Below are positions 16,258 through 24,342 of a DNA stretch of 44,886 bases, in pieces. The notes beneath the pieces are model-generated. The model was given only the letters and a program-made list of their open reading frames with translations, was not told the DNA's origin and made no database searches. The DNA lies in assembly GCA_900539625.1 (NCBI GenBank), contig UQCW01000017.1:1-44886 (forward strand), given 5' to 3'. Positions within the stretch are counted from its first letter, which is position 1, and the number at the start of each line of letters is the position of its first letter. The position numbers and the translations under genes are program-made. Source of the DNA: an uncultured Prevotella sp. GTDB taxonomy: Bacteria > Bacteroidota > Bacteroidia > Bacteroidales > Bacteroidaceae.

Positions 16258-16630
16258 GGTAGGGTGTTCAAAATCCAGGAAAATCTCTGCGGGGTTTTAA
16301 GCCAAATAGCAAGGCGCTTGCGGTGCAGCGACAAGAGGCGCCACGCGAACATTCGGCGAAGGTCTGAGGCGCAGCACTGTAGCTCACTTTGCTCGCAAAG
16401 TGAGGGGGACGAATATTGTGGCGGCCAAACACGGCTAAAAATCCAACGAAGATATGCCCTAAAGCGCTGGCTATATTCGCTACATGTTCGTAGCCCTCAC
16501 CTTGCAAGCAAAGTGAGCTACAATGCTGGCGCCGCAACAGACGATTATGCGGGCCAGCGCAAATCTCCGCTGCGAGGGCGCTGGCGCCTCTTTTCCAACC
16601 TTGAATTATCTGGATTTTTAACACCCTACC
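16258..16630. mobile_element. ~373-bp MITE-like inverted-repeat element (copy 2, complete)
   Basis: The terminal 27 bases (16258-16284, GGTAGGGTGTTCAAAATCCAG) and 16604-16630 are inverted copies with about five mismatches. Inside, a second inverted pair flanks the centre: the GCTCACTTTGCTCGCAAAGTGAG segment near 16381-16405 and CTCACCTTGCAAGCAAAGTGAGC near 16498-16520. No transposase is encoded. The right-hand half recurs at 1-127. I could not identify a convincing target-site duplication. Interpretation as a non-autonomous transposable or palindromic element is inference. Confidence 0.7.
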
Positions 16631-16679
16631 TGTGACGCGGAAGTAAACCGTCCGGCGGCATCGCTCTGTCATAATTTAA

Positions 16680-16814
16680 ATGGCTGTCCTTAAGGCTAAA
16701 GTCATTCGCCAGGCTAAGAAGAAGTCTGCTACCCGCGGCCGCCGTTCGTGCTACCCGCGGCCGCCGGTAGCGTTACTCGCGGCCGCCGTTCGTGCTACTC
16801 GCGGCCGCGAGTAG
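16680..16814 (+). CDS. Short basic ORF running into the 22-bp array
   Basis: ATG 16680 opens a 44-codon frame, MAVLKAKVIRQAKKKSATRG followed by arginine-rich sequence. The first 16 residues look like a genuine basic helix, but the second half is encoded by the 22-bp repeat array and so changes frame with every unit. Either a small basic protein gene has been truncated by the array, or the frame is fortuitous. No family assigned. Confidence 0.3.
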   Translation: MAVLKAKVIRQAKKKSATRGRRSCYPRPPVALLAAAVRATRGRE

Positions 16815-16815
16815 A
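16728..16815. repeat. 22-bp repeat array A (4 units)
   Basis: Four back-to-back 22-bp units start at 16728, 16750, 16772 and 16794. Each holds CGCGGCCG; the last holds a perfect 20-bp palindrome CTACTCGCGGCCGCGAGTAG. Units vary mainly in the tail (CGTTCGT, GGTAGC, GAGTAG). Array D at 44740 uses the same unit. The gap 16631-17031 otherwise holds only the short basic ORF and AT-rich sequence. Confidence 0.85.
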
Positions 16816-17031
16816 TGACATTGTAAAGGATTTTTGGAATCCCCAATGCTGTTTTCCTATCATTAAAGTTCTCTTTGGGATAAAGCAGTATATTTACGTA
16901 GGGTGATTTTTTTTTGCGCTATCCCTTGTCCTCCAATCCTAATGACTTCATGTCCTTAATTGCACGTAAAAATCAAGGGAGCACCCCGATGCCCCTTCTC
17001 AAGTAAAAAATCTTCAAAAGTATAAATTATC

Positions 17032-17617
17032 ATGACACACACTGCTGTACATTCCGAGTTTGTTTCAATGGGTTTCAATCGCAAGCGCAGAGTTTCCTTC
17101 CCCCACGACATCTATTAGGTGGTGGTTAAGTGGCAAACTCTTATCTGTTACACTATTTCGAGGGAAACGTACTTTCACGTTCTTCTTAACCGATGAAGTT
17201 CCCACGCTCACGCTGATTTTTCAGAATGAGTTCAATGTGAGTGATACCTTATACCTCACTGCCCAAACCAAGCGCAAGGTTTCTTTTGACCGCAGCTTTG
17301 CTGTGTGTTGTGGAAAATCGTCTGCATACGATGATAATACGGAGATTGAATATGAGAGCGAGACGTCCTCGCTTTCCTATTCCTTTGCCCGTCATCTTAC
17401 GCAGGCTTTGCAGTCTCACAAACTCTACTTGATTTCTCCTGAACTCCCTGTGGGCAGTTCCATTCTTATTACTGACATCGAAAGTGAACTTTCTGATGCC
17501 ACCAATGCGAACAACCATTTGAAGTTCAAGTGGAAACCGCTTCGCAAGCAGGTGCCTTTCACCGTTCCTCGCCCACATAATATCTTCAACAAAGTTTACA
17601 ACAACACTTTCGACTAA
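17032..17617 (+). pseudogene. Frameshifted hypothetical gene
   Basis: Frame 1 starts at ATG 17032 (MTHTAVHSEFV, then GFNRKRRVSFPHDIY) and stops at TAG 17116-17118. A second frame, open from 17060, takes over and runs to 17617; its sequence from about LFRGKRTFTFFLTDEVPTLT onward looks like real protein. Together they suggest one gene of about 190 codons broken by a frameshift between about 17100 and 17150. The stop TAA at 17615-17617 overlaps the ATG of the next gene, so the pair was translationally coupled. No family is recognised. A phage origin is possible given the neighbour. Confidence 0.5.
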
Positions 17618-17850
17618 TGCCCCACGCTATCCATATCACCACGCTCAAACGTATGCTCCAATCCCCCGAACCCGTAGACCTCAAACTATGGACCCGCTCG
17701 GGTGAAATCCTATGCTGGCACCGCTGCATCTCTCTCCGCTACGACTTCTACAAAGGCACGCGAAGAATGAAACTGCTGGATAGCAACGAAATCCGGCAGC
17801 TGAGAGATGTCTGCGTGTTTGAAATCAATGGAATGGAGGTGTTTATGTAA
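17617..17850 (+). CDS. Small conserved-looking protein, possibly phage-derived
   Basis: This 77-residue product starts at an ATG overlapping the upstream stop (TAATG). It contains SPEPVDLKLWTRSGEILCWH, then SLRYDFYKGTRRMKLLDS and a final CVFEINGMEVFM. The pattern, a short beta-rich protein ending in an EVF(M/L/I) strand, reminds me of small ORFs in gut Microviridae and other Bacteroidota phage genomes. This is from memory and unverified. It lies just before the AbiF promoter. Confidence 0.5.
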   Translation: MPHAIHITTLKRMLQSPEPVDLKLWTRSGEILCWHRCISLRYDFYKGTRRMKLLDSNEIRQLRDVCVFEINGMEVFM

Positions 17851-17868
17851 AAATAATTACTGAACAAA

Positions 17869-17899
17869 TTGCATTACTCAGAAAGTTTTCGTACTTTTG
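17869..17899 (+). promoter_or_regulatory. Promoter of the abiF RNA and gene
   Basis: TTG at 17869-17871, 20 bases, then TACTTTTG at 17892-17899: a well-spaced Bacteroidota promoter. Transcription should start near 17905, directly before the structured RNA. Confidence 0.8.
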
Positions 17900-17904
17900 C
17901 AATG

Positions 17905-17956
17905 CTAGAATCCGCCACGCTTCCCGTAGAACAGCGTACCAGGGCGGAACTTTTTG
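17905..17956 (+). ncRNA. Small structured RNA upstream of abiF (abiF RNA-like)
   Basis: TCCGCC (17911-17916) pairs with GGCGGA (17943-17948), and inside it ACGCT (17917-17921) pairs with AGCGT (17933-17937), with a five-base bulge ACCAG on the 3' side and an 11-base loop. A T-run (17950-17955) follows. It is immediately downstream of a strong promoter and 14 bases before the abiF start. A conserved RNA motif named abiF is known to accompany AbiF-type genes in Bacteroidota. This position and fold fit it. It may be a short stand-alone RNA ended by its own hairpin and T-run, with partial read-through into abiF. Confidence 0.7.
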
Positions 17957-17969
17957 TTTATATAGGCTT

Positions 17970-18863
17970 ATGATTTATACGAACCCACCACTTAGTACAA
18001 CTACTCTAATTACAAATCTAAAGACTGATGGTCTCTCTGTCAATGATGAAAATTTTGCAGAAGACTTCTTGAACAATGTAAGCTACTTTCGATTTAATGC
18101 TTACTTGCGTCCTTTTGAAGATGTTAATGGTTCAATTCGTTTCAAACCTAACGCCACATTTGATAAAGCGGTTGCTCTTTATCGTTTTGATGCAGAGCTT
18201 AGAAACCTGCTTTTTTCTGCAATACAATTAGTTGAAATCTCTTTACGATCAAAAATAATCAATCAGTTTTCGTTGGCTCATGGTGCTTTTTGGTTTATAG
18301 ATCCAACGATGGCTATAAATAAACATAAGTATTCTGAAAACCTCAGTACTTTAGAACGCGAGTTATCTCGTTCTAAAGATGACTTCATACAGAAGCATTA
18401 CGATAAATATGGACGTGAAGACTTTCCACCTGCGTGGAAATTGTTAGATCTTACTTCTTTCGGAACACTCACTAAATTATACTTTAACTTTGCCGACCGC
18501 AGAGTGAAGAAAGCAATAGCTCGTTCCTATGGGGTACCACAGCATGAAATTCTTGAAAGTTGGATGAAAGCGGTTAACACCTTGCGCAATTCATGTGCGC
18601 ATCACAACCGCGTTTGGAATCGAATCATGCCAGTCATGCCTCAAATTCCTTTAACATTGCGTAATGCATGGATTTCCTCTCGTCCAAGCAATTCTAACAG
18701 ACTATATGCAGTCTTATGTTGCCTTATCTATTGGCTGAACTCGTTTCACCCTAGCAACTCGTTGGTTAATGACTTCAAAAAATTATTAACCAAATATCCC
18801 AATACAGATGTCGCAGCCATGGGATTCCCTAACAACTGGAAAACTGAACCTTTGTGGCAATAA
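17970..18863 (+). CDS. abiF: Abi_2 family abortive-infection protein (AbiD/AbiF type)
   Basis: AbiF/AbiD proteins block phage growth in lactococci. The family is now linked to RNA-guided or RNA-controlled RNA cleavage and to the ancestry of Cas13. The 297-residue product has the family features: the N-terminal LITNLKTDGLSVNDENFAED and VSYFRFNAYLRPFED, the central FDAELRNLLFSAIQLVEISL, and a HEPN-like catalytic R-x4-H motif LRNSCAHHNRVWN (R near 206, H near 211). Start ATG 17970 follows the structured RNA by 14 bases. The gene is AT-rich compared with recJ or btuB, suggesting horizontal acquisition. It stands alone with its own promoter and terminator, with the upstream RNA as the probable regulator or antitoxin. 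That role is inference here. Confidence 0.88.
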   Translation: MIYTNPPLSTTTLITNLKTDGLSVNDENFAEDFLNNVSYFRFNAYLRPFEDVNGSIRFKPNATFDKAVALYRFDAELRNLLFSAIQLVEISLRSKIINQFSLAHGAFWFIDPTMAINKHKYSENLSTLERELSRSKDDFIQKHYDKYGREDFPPAWKLLDLTSFGTLTKLYFNFADRRVKKAIARSYGVPQHEILESWMKAVNTLRNSCAHHNRVWNRIMPVMPQIPLTLRNAWISSRPSNSNRLYAVLCCLIYWLNSFHPSNSLVNDFKKLLTKYPNTDVAAMGFPNNWKTEPLWQ

Positions 18864-18866
18864 TAT

Positions 18867-18904
18867 AAAGCTAAGTCCTATTGCTTACTATGGGACTTAG
18901 CTTT
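18867..18904 (+). terminator. Terminator of abiF
   Basis: AAAGCTAAGTCC (18867-18878) pairs with GGACTTAGCTTT (18893-18904), followed by ATTTAT. It lies immediately after the abiF stop. Confidence 0.85.
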
Positions 18905-19020
18905 ATTTATATGATTCTATAGCACTTCCTGAATAACCAATTCCAACATCGGAATCTCTCTTATTACAAGATAGGCATTACAAAGTGTATTACCACGAAA
19001 CTCCTTCATCGAACTTATAT

Positions 19021-19468
19021 CTACTTCTGCTCGAATATTAAAGTGCTCACTATGGTAAAGCCAAGAAATACGGCCAACACCAATGAACTGTAAAAGATGA
19101 TTATTGCCATATAGAAAGGAACGGACAACAAAGAAAACAAGGTTTCCAATGTGCTACCCGTCATAAATAGCTGCAAACGAGAGTGGTCGATCAATCGCTG
19201 TTGGTCGTCGCCAATACTCTTGGACTCAAAGATTGTCATGGATAATTTGAGAAATTTGCGTAAGTAGTCGCCCAATATACCAATGCTGATTTGCGTACTC
19301 ATCGAAGGTGGCACTATTCATGCCAATGGCTGTGAGCGAATCGCGAATACCAGCTACGCTCACTCCCTCACGTGTGAGGGAGTGAGCGCAGATAAGATAA
19401 GGGATAGCCTTTACCATAATACGATGCAACCATGCGCACACAGGCAGGACCGCAATCCATTTGGTCAA
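19021..19468 (-). pseudogene. Possible frameshifted small membrane protein
   Basis: Two minus-strand frames overlap: 19468-19226 (MTKWIAVLPVCAWLHRIMVK, ending near YANQHWYIG) and 19314-19021 (DYLRKFLKLSMTIFESKSIG, ending with a transmembrane stretch MAIIIFYSSLVLAVFLGF). Joining them near 19255 gives a plausible protein of about 148 residues with a C-terminal membrane segment, so a one-base frameshift is suspected. No family recognised. It is codirectional with and downstream of the large barrel gene. It also contains a palindrome, CTCACTCCCTCACGTGTGAG, near 19369. Confidence 0.3.
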
Positions 19469-19498
19469 ACTATCGGGAGAATTTCATGCTTTATTCTT

Positions 19499-22417
19499 TT
19501 AGTTTTTCTTTTTCTTGGGCATCACATTGAAGCGATATACCACGTGGAGCATTACGTAGCGAGGTTGCGAGTTAACCCATGTTTCTGTGCGACCTTGGGC
19601 ATTCACAGTGTGCTGCACGTTGCTGATTTGCTTCAAGATGTCTACTGCATTGAGGCGGAAGGTAAGATTACCCTTTAAGATGGTCTTGGCCACAGAGGCG
19701 TTCCACACCCAGTTGGTGGTGTTGAGAGTGTGGTCACTATAGCCGTTACGATTGTAAAGGTTGAGGTCGGTGGTGATTTGCCAATTCATTGGTAAATTGA
19801 GGGTAGCATTAGCACCTGCTGTAATGTCGAAAGCAGATATATTGTCATACCCCTCGCGCGCTGAACGGCTGTTGAGCCATGAGAGGCTACCACGGATGCC
19901 GAAGGTATGTTTACCTACGCGATAAGATAGAGCCAATTGCTCACCAAGCGTTAGGTTGTTCACCACGCTGCGCTCGAGTGTTTCACTTTCAGACGCATAG
20001 TCTACGGAGTGTACGTATGAGGCGGTGGTTACAGTCTGAAATTGGAAGGATTCCTTCTTTCCGAAAGGCATTGAATATTGTACGGATTCATACGTATTCC
20101 AATTGCCATTAATGTTTTTGGGCATCCATGTGCTCACGCCTGTTGCACGATTGTAGAGGCGAGCCTGCGCTATGGCATTTTCGGTGCGGCCATAACTTGC
20201 ATAAAGTACAATATTGTTATGTCGTTGATTGTGGAAACGTGCATAACGCGCATTCACACTGTGCGTGCGAGGCTTCTTCAATCCGGGGTTGTTAATATAG
20301 ATATTTGTAGGGTCGCTGTCATTGATGGTACCAAGTTGGTTGTAGATGCTTGGTACATTCTTTGTGAAACTATAATTTGTCTCTATCTCCGTACGAACCT
20401 TCTGCCCGTTGTCCTTATATTTGAACTTCACTGTCGGGGTAAACTTGCTGATGGTTCGTGACAACAAGGTGTCCAACTGTGCCTTGTCGTAGTCCAAGCG
20501 TTCGTGCATAATATCTTCGCGCAGAGTGAGATCTGCATTGAAGCTCTTGCTCGAACTCGCATTTGGTACATAGAGATACGCGAAACTTACAAGTGGGCTA
20601 ATCTTGTTTTGTGTCAAATTAGAAGCATAGGTATTGTTGAGATCTACAGCCAACTGTTCTGGACTGATGGCAGAAGGGGGGACCATCATGCTTCCATTAG
20701 CTCCGTTTGCAAACTCTTCATGCAGATGCAGCAAAGTGTTGACTTGATCGTAGCAATGAAAGTCATACTGAATCTCAGGTTTGATTAAAGCGTAATGTCC
20801 TGCACCGCTCTGGTAAGGGCTATAGTTCCATGTATAGGCAATGTCGGCATTCATTCCATAATTCTTCGAGACATAATCGGACTTTTGAAACAAATTATCC
20901 CCACTGCCCGCATTGGTTGAAGTTGGTCCGTACACTCTGTTGAATGAGTTGAGGTAGCGATTTGTGTCGCGACGATAGTTTCCCGTAAAGGCAATCTCCA
21001 TATTATCGTTTGTCGCTGGGAACGAAATGGTTGTGTTCGCGGCTAAATTAGCGATTATCCAATCAGACTTGCCGTCTTGGTCATTGCCTATACGTGTTAA
21101 GAGGTTGCGAGTGAAACGCGAAGATGTCATTCCATTTTGAGCAAAGAGAGAATCGAGGGACTGCACGCGGTATTGCTCCTCTGGATTTTCTGAGAATTGT
21201 GCTCGATGACTTATGCTTGTGTAATTATTCTTCAAATAATCGATAGAGGGCCTTAACTCGAAATATGCATGCTCGGCGGAATACTGAAATTGGTGTGCTG
21301 ACATCAGGTGCAACTTCCGATCGTTGCGTAGAGAATGCGAACGCTCAAAGATGTCGCCTGTGTTGAAGTAATTCACATTGCTGCCCTTATGTTCCACTTC
21401 GGGTTCTTCGTGGGTAAGAGTGACGTTACCAAAGACTTTGGCACGGTCGTGCGAATATAGATAATCCAATCCGCCCATTTTTACGTCCAGTTCTCCGTCT
21501 TGTGCCCAGCCACCGCCCCATTGACCTGAGGAACTGCCCGTCTGGGTATCCTTGATGTTGTTGAGATTAGCAAAAGTAGCAAGTCGCATTTTACCGCTAT
21601 ACCCCATCCCGAAGGCTTTGCCCAAGTAGCGGTCAGAAGGGAATCCATAACCACCTTCCACATTGCCTAACCAACCTGTGGAATAGGCTTTCTTCAATAT
21701 CACGTCCATCACCATGTGCTCGTCTGCACCATCGATTTTCTTACCATTGACTTTGGCTTTCAGATAATCATCGTTTGCCGCACGGTCGTACACCTTAATG
21801 TTCTTCACCGTATAGGCTGGTAGATTTTCAAGGGCAACTTTGGGGTTGCCCGCAAAAAAGTCCTCGCCATTGACCATAAGGCTTTCGATAAACTTTCCAT
21901 TCACCTTGATTTGTCCGTCTTTGAGTTCTGCTCCTGGGAGTTGTGCCACCAATGCATCCAACATGGAACCTTCTGCCAAGTCGAAAGCTGCTGCGTCATA
22001 AACCACAGTGTCTCCTCGCGTCACCATCTTGATATGAGTGGCACGGACAACGACTTCCTTCAACTGTCTTGTCTTGACTTTCTTCATCCAAAGCGTGCCG
22101 ATGCCAAGGGTAGTATTGCGTTTGGAGACTACTGTGAAATCTTTTTGCACTTCATTGTAACCTTCTTTTTCTGCACGCAAGGTATATCTACCTGGGCGAA
22201 AATCAAATTCAAGACGATAAGTGGCGCTCTGTACATCAGCATATGTCACCTTATACGGCACTTGAATGCTATCGTTGAGGTACAAAGTATACAGAGCATT
22301 TTCAATAGGCATTTCGGTAACCTCTTCATTGACTCCAAAACTTACTAAGCACTTTTGAGCATTGGCCACATAGAACTGGCAAAGCATGAGAACTAAAATG
22401 GAGAGAAAATTTCGCAT
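19499..22417 (-). CDS. Large outer membrane beta-barrel protein, TonB-receptor-like
   Basis: The 972-residue product has a signal peptide (MRNFLSILVLMLCQFYVANA). An N-terminal beta-sandwich (about 25-115) contains YRLEFDFRPGRYTLRAEKEG, and a plug-like domain follows at about 125-230 (LKEVVVRAT, then GSMLDALVAQLPGAELKDGQ and IKVYDRAAND). The rest is a long barrel. The pattern fits the outer membrane beta-barrel family (OMP_b-brl-like) of Bacteroidota, distinct from classical SusC. No SusD-like partner is present, so the substrate is unknown. A divergent AraC-type regulator starts 138 bases upstream and probably controls it. Codon use is AT-richer than the housekeeping genes. Confidence 0.85.
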   Translation of the reverse strand: MRNFLSILVLMLCQFYVANAQKCLVSFGVNEEVTEMPIENALYTLYLNDSIQVPYKVTYADVQSATYRLEFDFRPGRYTLRAEKEGYNEVQKDFTVVSKRNTTLGIGTLWMKKVKTRQLKEVVVRATHIKMVTRGDTVVYDAAAFDLAEGSMLDALVAQLPGAELKDGQIKVNGKFIESLMVNGEDFFAGNPKVALENLPAYTVKNIKVYDRAANDDYLKAKVNGKKIDGADEHMVMDVILKKAYSTGWLGNVEGGYGFPSDRYLGKAFGMGYSGKMRLATFANLNNIKDTQTGSSSGQWGGGWAQDGELDVKMGGLDYLYSHDRAKVFGNVTLTHEEPEVEHKGSNVNYFNTGDIFERSHSLRNDRKLHLMSAHQFQYSAEHAYFELRPSIDYLKNNYTSISHRAQFSENPEEQYRVQSLDSLFAQNGMTSSRFTRNLLTRIGNDQDGKSDWIIANLAANTTISFPATNDNMEIAFTGNYRRDTNRYLNSFNRVYGPTSTNAGSGDNLFQKSDYVSKNYGMNADIAYTWNYSPYQSGAGHYALIKPEIQYDFHCYDQVNTLLHLHEEFANGANGSMMVPPSAISPEQLAVDLNNTYASNLTQNKISPLVSFAYLYVPNASSSKSFNADLTLREDIMHERLDYDKAQLDTLLSRTISKFTPTVKFKYKDNGQKVRTEIETNYSFTKNVPSIYNQLGTINDSDPTNIYINNPGLKKPRTHSVNARYARFHNQRHNNIVLYASYGRTENAIAQARLYNRATGVSTWMPKNINGNWNTYESVQYSMPFGKKESFQFQTVTTASYVHSVDYASESETLERSVVNNLTLGEQLALSYRVGKHTFGIRGSLSWLNSRSAREGYDNISAFDITAGANATLNLPMNWQITTDLNLYNRNGYSDHTLNTTNWVWNASVAKTILKGNLTFRLNAVDILKQISNVQHTVNAQGRTETWVNSQPRYVMLHVVYRFNVMPKKKKN

Positions 22418-22555
22418 ATATATATATGGATTTTGTTTTATTATTTTTGATGGTGTAAAATTAGGATTTTGCTATCAGAGGTGAATTATCCAATTCATAT
22501 TTCTATTGTCATTTTCAAATAAATCACAATACAAACACAAAAACATACAAGAGAA

Positions 22556-23468
22556 ATGCTTACCTTTACAGCCAAAAACAAACTAGGATTTATGCGGAAA
22601 TCACTTTTTTATAAAAGAACTTTGCATACAAAAGATGGGGTTATTCCTCAATATTGTAATAAGGAAGGTTCTTACTTGAAAGTTATACCACACAATGGGA
22701 ATTTGGATACTGAGTTACATACCCACAATTTTCATCTAATTTTATGGATAAAAAAAGGACAGGGGACTCATTCGATAAATTTTCAAGATTTTCCAATAAG
22801 TGATAATCAAATATTATTATTTTCACCAGGAGACTTACATAAAGTAGTTTGCACGAATGAGGAAGACATCGCAATAGCCTTTACAGAGGATTTACTCAAT
22901 CTTTTACCATTAAAAATAGCCGATTGGATTCGTTATAATGTATTCTGCAATATTGGTACTCCACCAGTTGCAACTATTGATGACAACATCGCGGAAATAC
23001 TAACGAAGTGGATAGAAGTTCTAAAATCGTTACTTGAAAATCAGAAGGATGATATAAATTATTGTACTGCAGCTACAATATCTGTAATACTCAAGATTTT
23101 AAAGGAACATGCCTCTTGGGAAAATGATTTCATGGATTTTACCCCCCAAAAAAATAAAAATAATATATGATTTCAAAAAATCGATTGAATTTAATCTAAA
23201 AAAATCGCATTCGCCTGCATTTTACTCTATAGATATAGGGGTAGCAGAAAGCAAACTATCAGCTATAACGAAAGAGATTTATGGATTAAGTCCCAAAAAA
23301 ATCATAAATGAAGGAATAATCTTAAAAGCAAAAAAACTGCTTGCAGAAAACGAACTCATAATAAAAGAGATTTCTGAAGAATTGGGTTTTACCGATGCAC
23401 CACACTTTGTAAAATTCTTCAAGAAAGAAACAGGTATGACACCAGGTCAGTTTAAAGAGACCTTATAA
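22556..23468 (+). pseudogene. AraC-family regulator split by a frameshift at C6A7
   Basis: The N-terminal part (22556-23170; cupin-like, e.g. GNLDTELHTHNFHLILWIKK and NQILLFSPGDLHKVV) and the C-terminal part (to 23468) lie in different frames. The C-terminal part carries the helix-turn-helix pair LLAENELIIKEISEELGFTD and APHFVKFFKKETGMTPGQFK. The frame change falls at a tract of six C and seven A (23141-23153). Loss of one base there would give a single protein of about 303 residues, the normal AraC length. This is either a sequencing or assembly error, a true null allele, or a phase-variable switch. It is divergent from the large barrel gene and a likely regulator of it. The start could also be the Met codon 13 residues in. 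Confidence 0.75.
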
Positions 23469-23490
23469 TTTTGTCTTTTCCCCACCGCTC

Positions 23491-23536
23491 ATTCGGTCAT
23501 AGTTTTGCACCAAAAAGTACAAGACTATGACCGAAT
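23491..23536 (+). terminator. Hairpin after the AraC-type gene
   Basis: ATTCGGTCATAGT (23491-23503) pairs perfectly with ACTATGACCGAAT (23524-23536) across a 20-base loop. It has few T residues after it, so the strength is uncertain. Confidence 0.6.
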
Positions 23537-23573
23537 TTCCATACATCAATTCTCTTCTTCCCGATTCTGCATA

Positions 23574-23604
23574 TAAAAAAAGAGGAGGTCGAAAAACCTC
23601 CTCT
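23574..23604 (-). terminator. Terminator of tRNA-Lys
   Basis: On the minus strand a stem AGAGGAGGT / ACCTCCTCT with a short loop is followed by a seven-T run. It lies just beyond the 3' end of the tRNA. Confidence 0.85.
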
Positions 23605-23607
23605 CTG

Positions 23608-23680
23608 TGATTCGCTTGGGGTTCGAACCCAAGACCCCAACATTAAAAGTGTTGTGCTCTACCAGCTGAGCTAGCGAATC
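23608..23680 (-). tRNA. tRNA-Lys (anticodon TTT)
   Basis: Minus-strand cloverleaf of 73 bases: acceptor GATTCGC/GCGAATC with discriminator A, D arm AGCTCAGCTGGTAGAGC, anticodon stem ACAAC with loop centred on TTT, and T arm GGGTTCGAACCC. No CCA is encoded. It has its own promoter and terminator. It also marks the right edge of the AT-rich accessory block containing abiF, the large barrel gene and the AraC-type gene. Confidence 0.97.
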
Positions 23681-23706
23681 AAACCGTTATTGCTGTTAAG
23701 CGAGTG

Positions 23707-23738
23707 CAAAGTTAAGGCTTTTATATTGAACAACCAAA
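23707..23738 (-). promoter_or_regulatory. Promoter of tRNA-Lys
   Basis: On the minus strand TTTG (23735-23738), 20 bases, then TAACTTTG (23707-23714): a consensus-like Bacteroidota promoter 26 bases before the mature tRNA. Confidence 0.88.
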
Positions 23739-23890
23739 TGTTTTCACGAATTTTTTGCTTTTATTTTAATACTTAGCCGAAAATGAGGGAGAAACTGGCG
23801 AGGAAGACGGGGACGCTGCATCGAACAAAGGGGAAGACCTAATGACGGGGAGGCTGTCTACGCGCCTCATTTCCTATTATTTTCAGCGCA

Positions 23891-24044
23891 TCTGGGAGGA
23901 GACACGAGCGCGTCTGCTCCCAGACACGGACGCAGTTGCTCCCAGACACGGACGCAGCTGGGAGCTGACACGAACGCGTCTGGGAGCTGGCACGAATGCG
24001 CCTGGGAGCTGATACGGGCGCATCTGGGGGCAGAAACGAATGCA
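23891..24044. repeat. 22-bp repeat array B (7 units)
   Basis: Seven contiguous 22-bp units start at 23891, 23913, 23935, 23957, 23979, 24001 and 24023 with no length variation. Typical content is CTGGGAGCTGACACGAACG; units 2 and 3 have an inverted-looking TGCTCCCAG in place of CTGGGAGC. A partial eighth unit may follow. Open frames here are repeat artefacts. The rest of the gap to the exporter gene holds a promoter motif at 24248 and a 21-codon ORF. Confidence 0.85.
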
Positions 24045-24247
24045 CACTGTCCCGCGTTCGCCATAAGACATAGGGGAAGGAATGGCGGGCAATTGGCGAC
24101 ATGGGGCGGGAGGCGCTTGGAGAACTTCGCACTGCCGAAGAGGGGTTCTGCCAACCTTATTTGCCAAGATAACACGTAATTAGCGGATTTATGCCATCTC
24201 AAGCAAGGTATTCGGAAAGATGGGGGAGGAATCCCACATGATTTTTG

Positions 24248-24255
24248 TAATTTTG
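24248..24255 (+). promoter_or_regulatory. Probable -7 promoter element upstream of the ThrE-type gene
   Basis: TAATTTTG fits the -7 consensus, about 206 bases before the exporter ATG. The long leader contains a small ORF. No clear -33 box. Confidence 0.5.
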
Positions 24256-24276
24256 CAGACTGTTTAAGAAAAGACG

Positions 24277-24342
24277 ATGAATATCTACGGGATATTCCAT
24301 GACTACGAAAACCACTTTCTGGCCGGTACGCCAGGTTTATGA
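24277..24342 (+). CDS. Short leader ORF (21 codons)
   Basis: ATG 24277 opens MNIYGIFHDYENHFLAGTPG-L and then stops. It begins about 20 bases after the -7 motif, which is a natural position for a translated first ORF. It contains one threonine and no serine, so a classical attenuator peptide for Thr or Ser is not suggested. It might be a decayed gene start. Speculative. Confidence 0.25.
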   Translation: MNIYGIFHDYENHFLAGTPGL

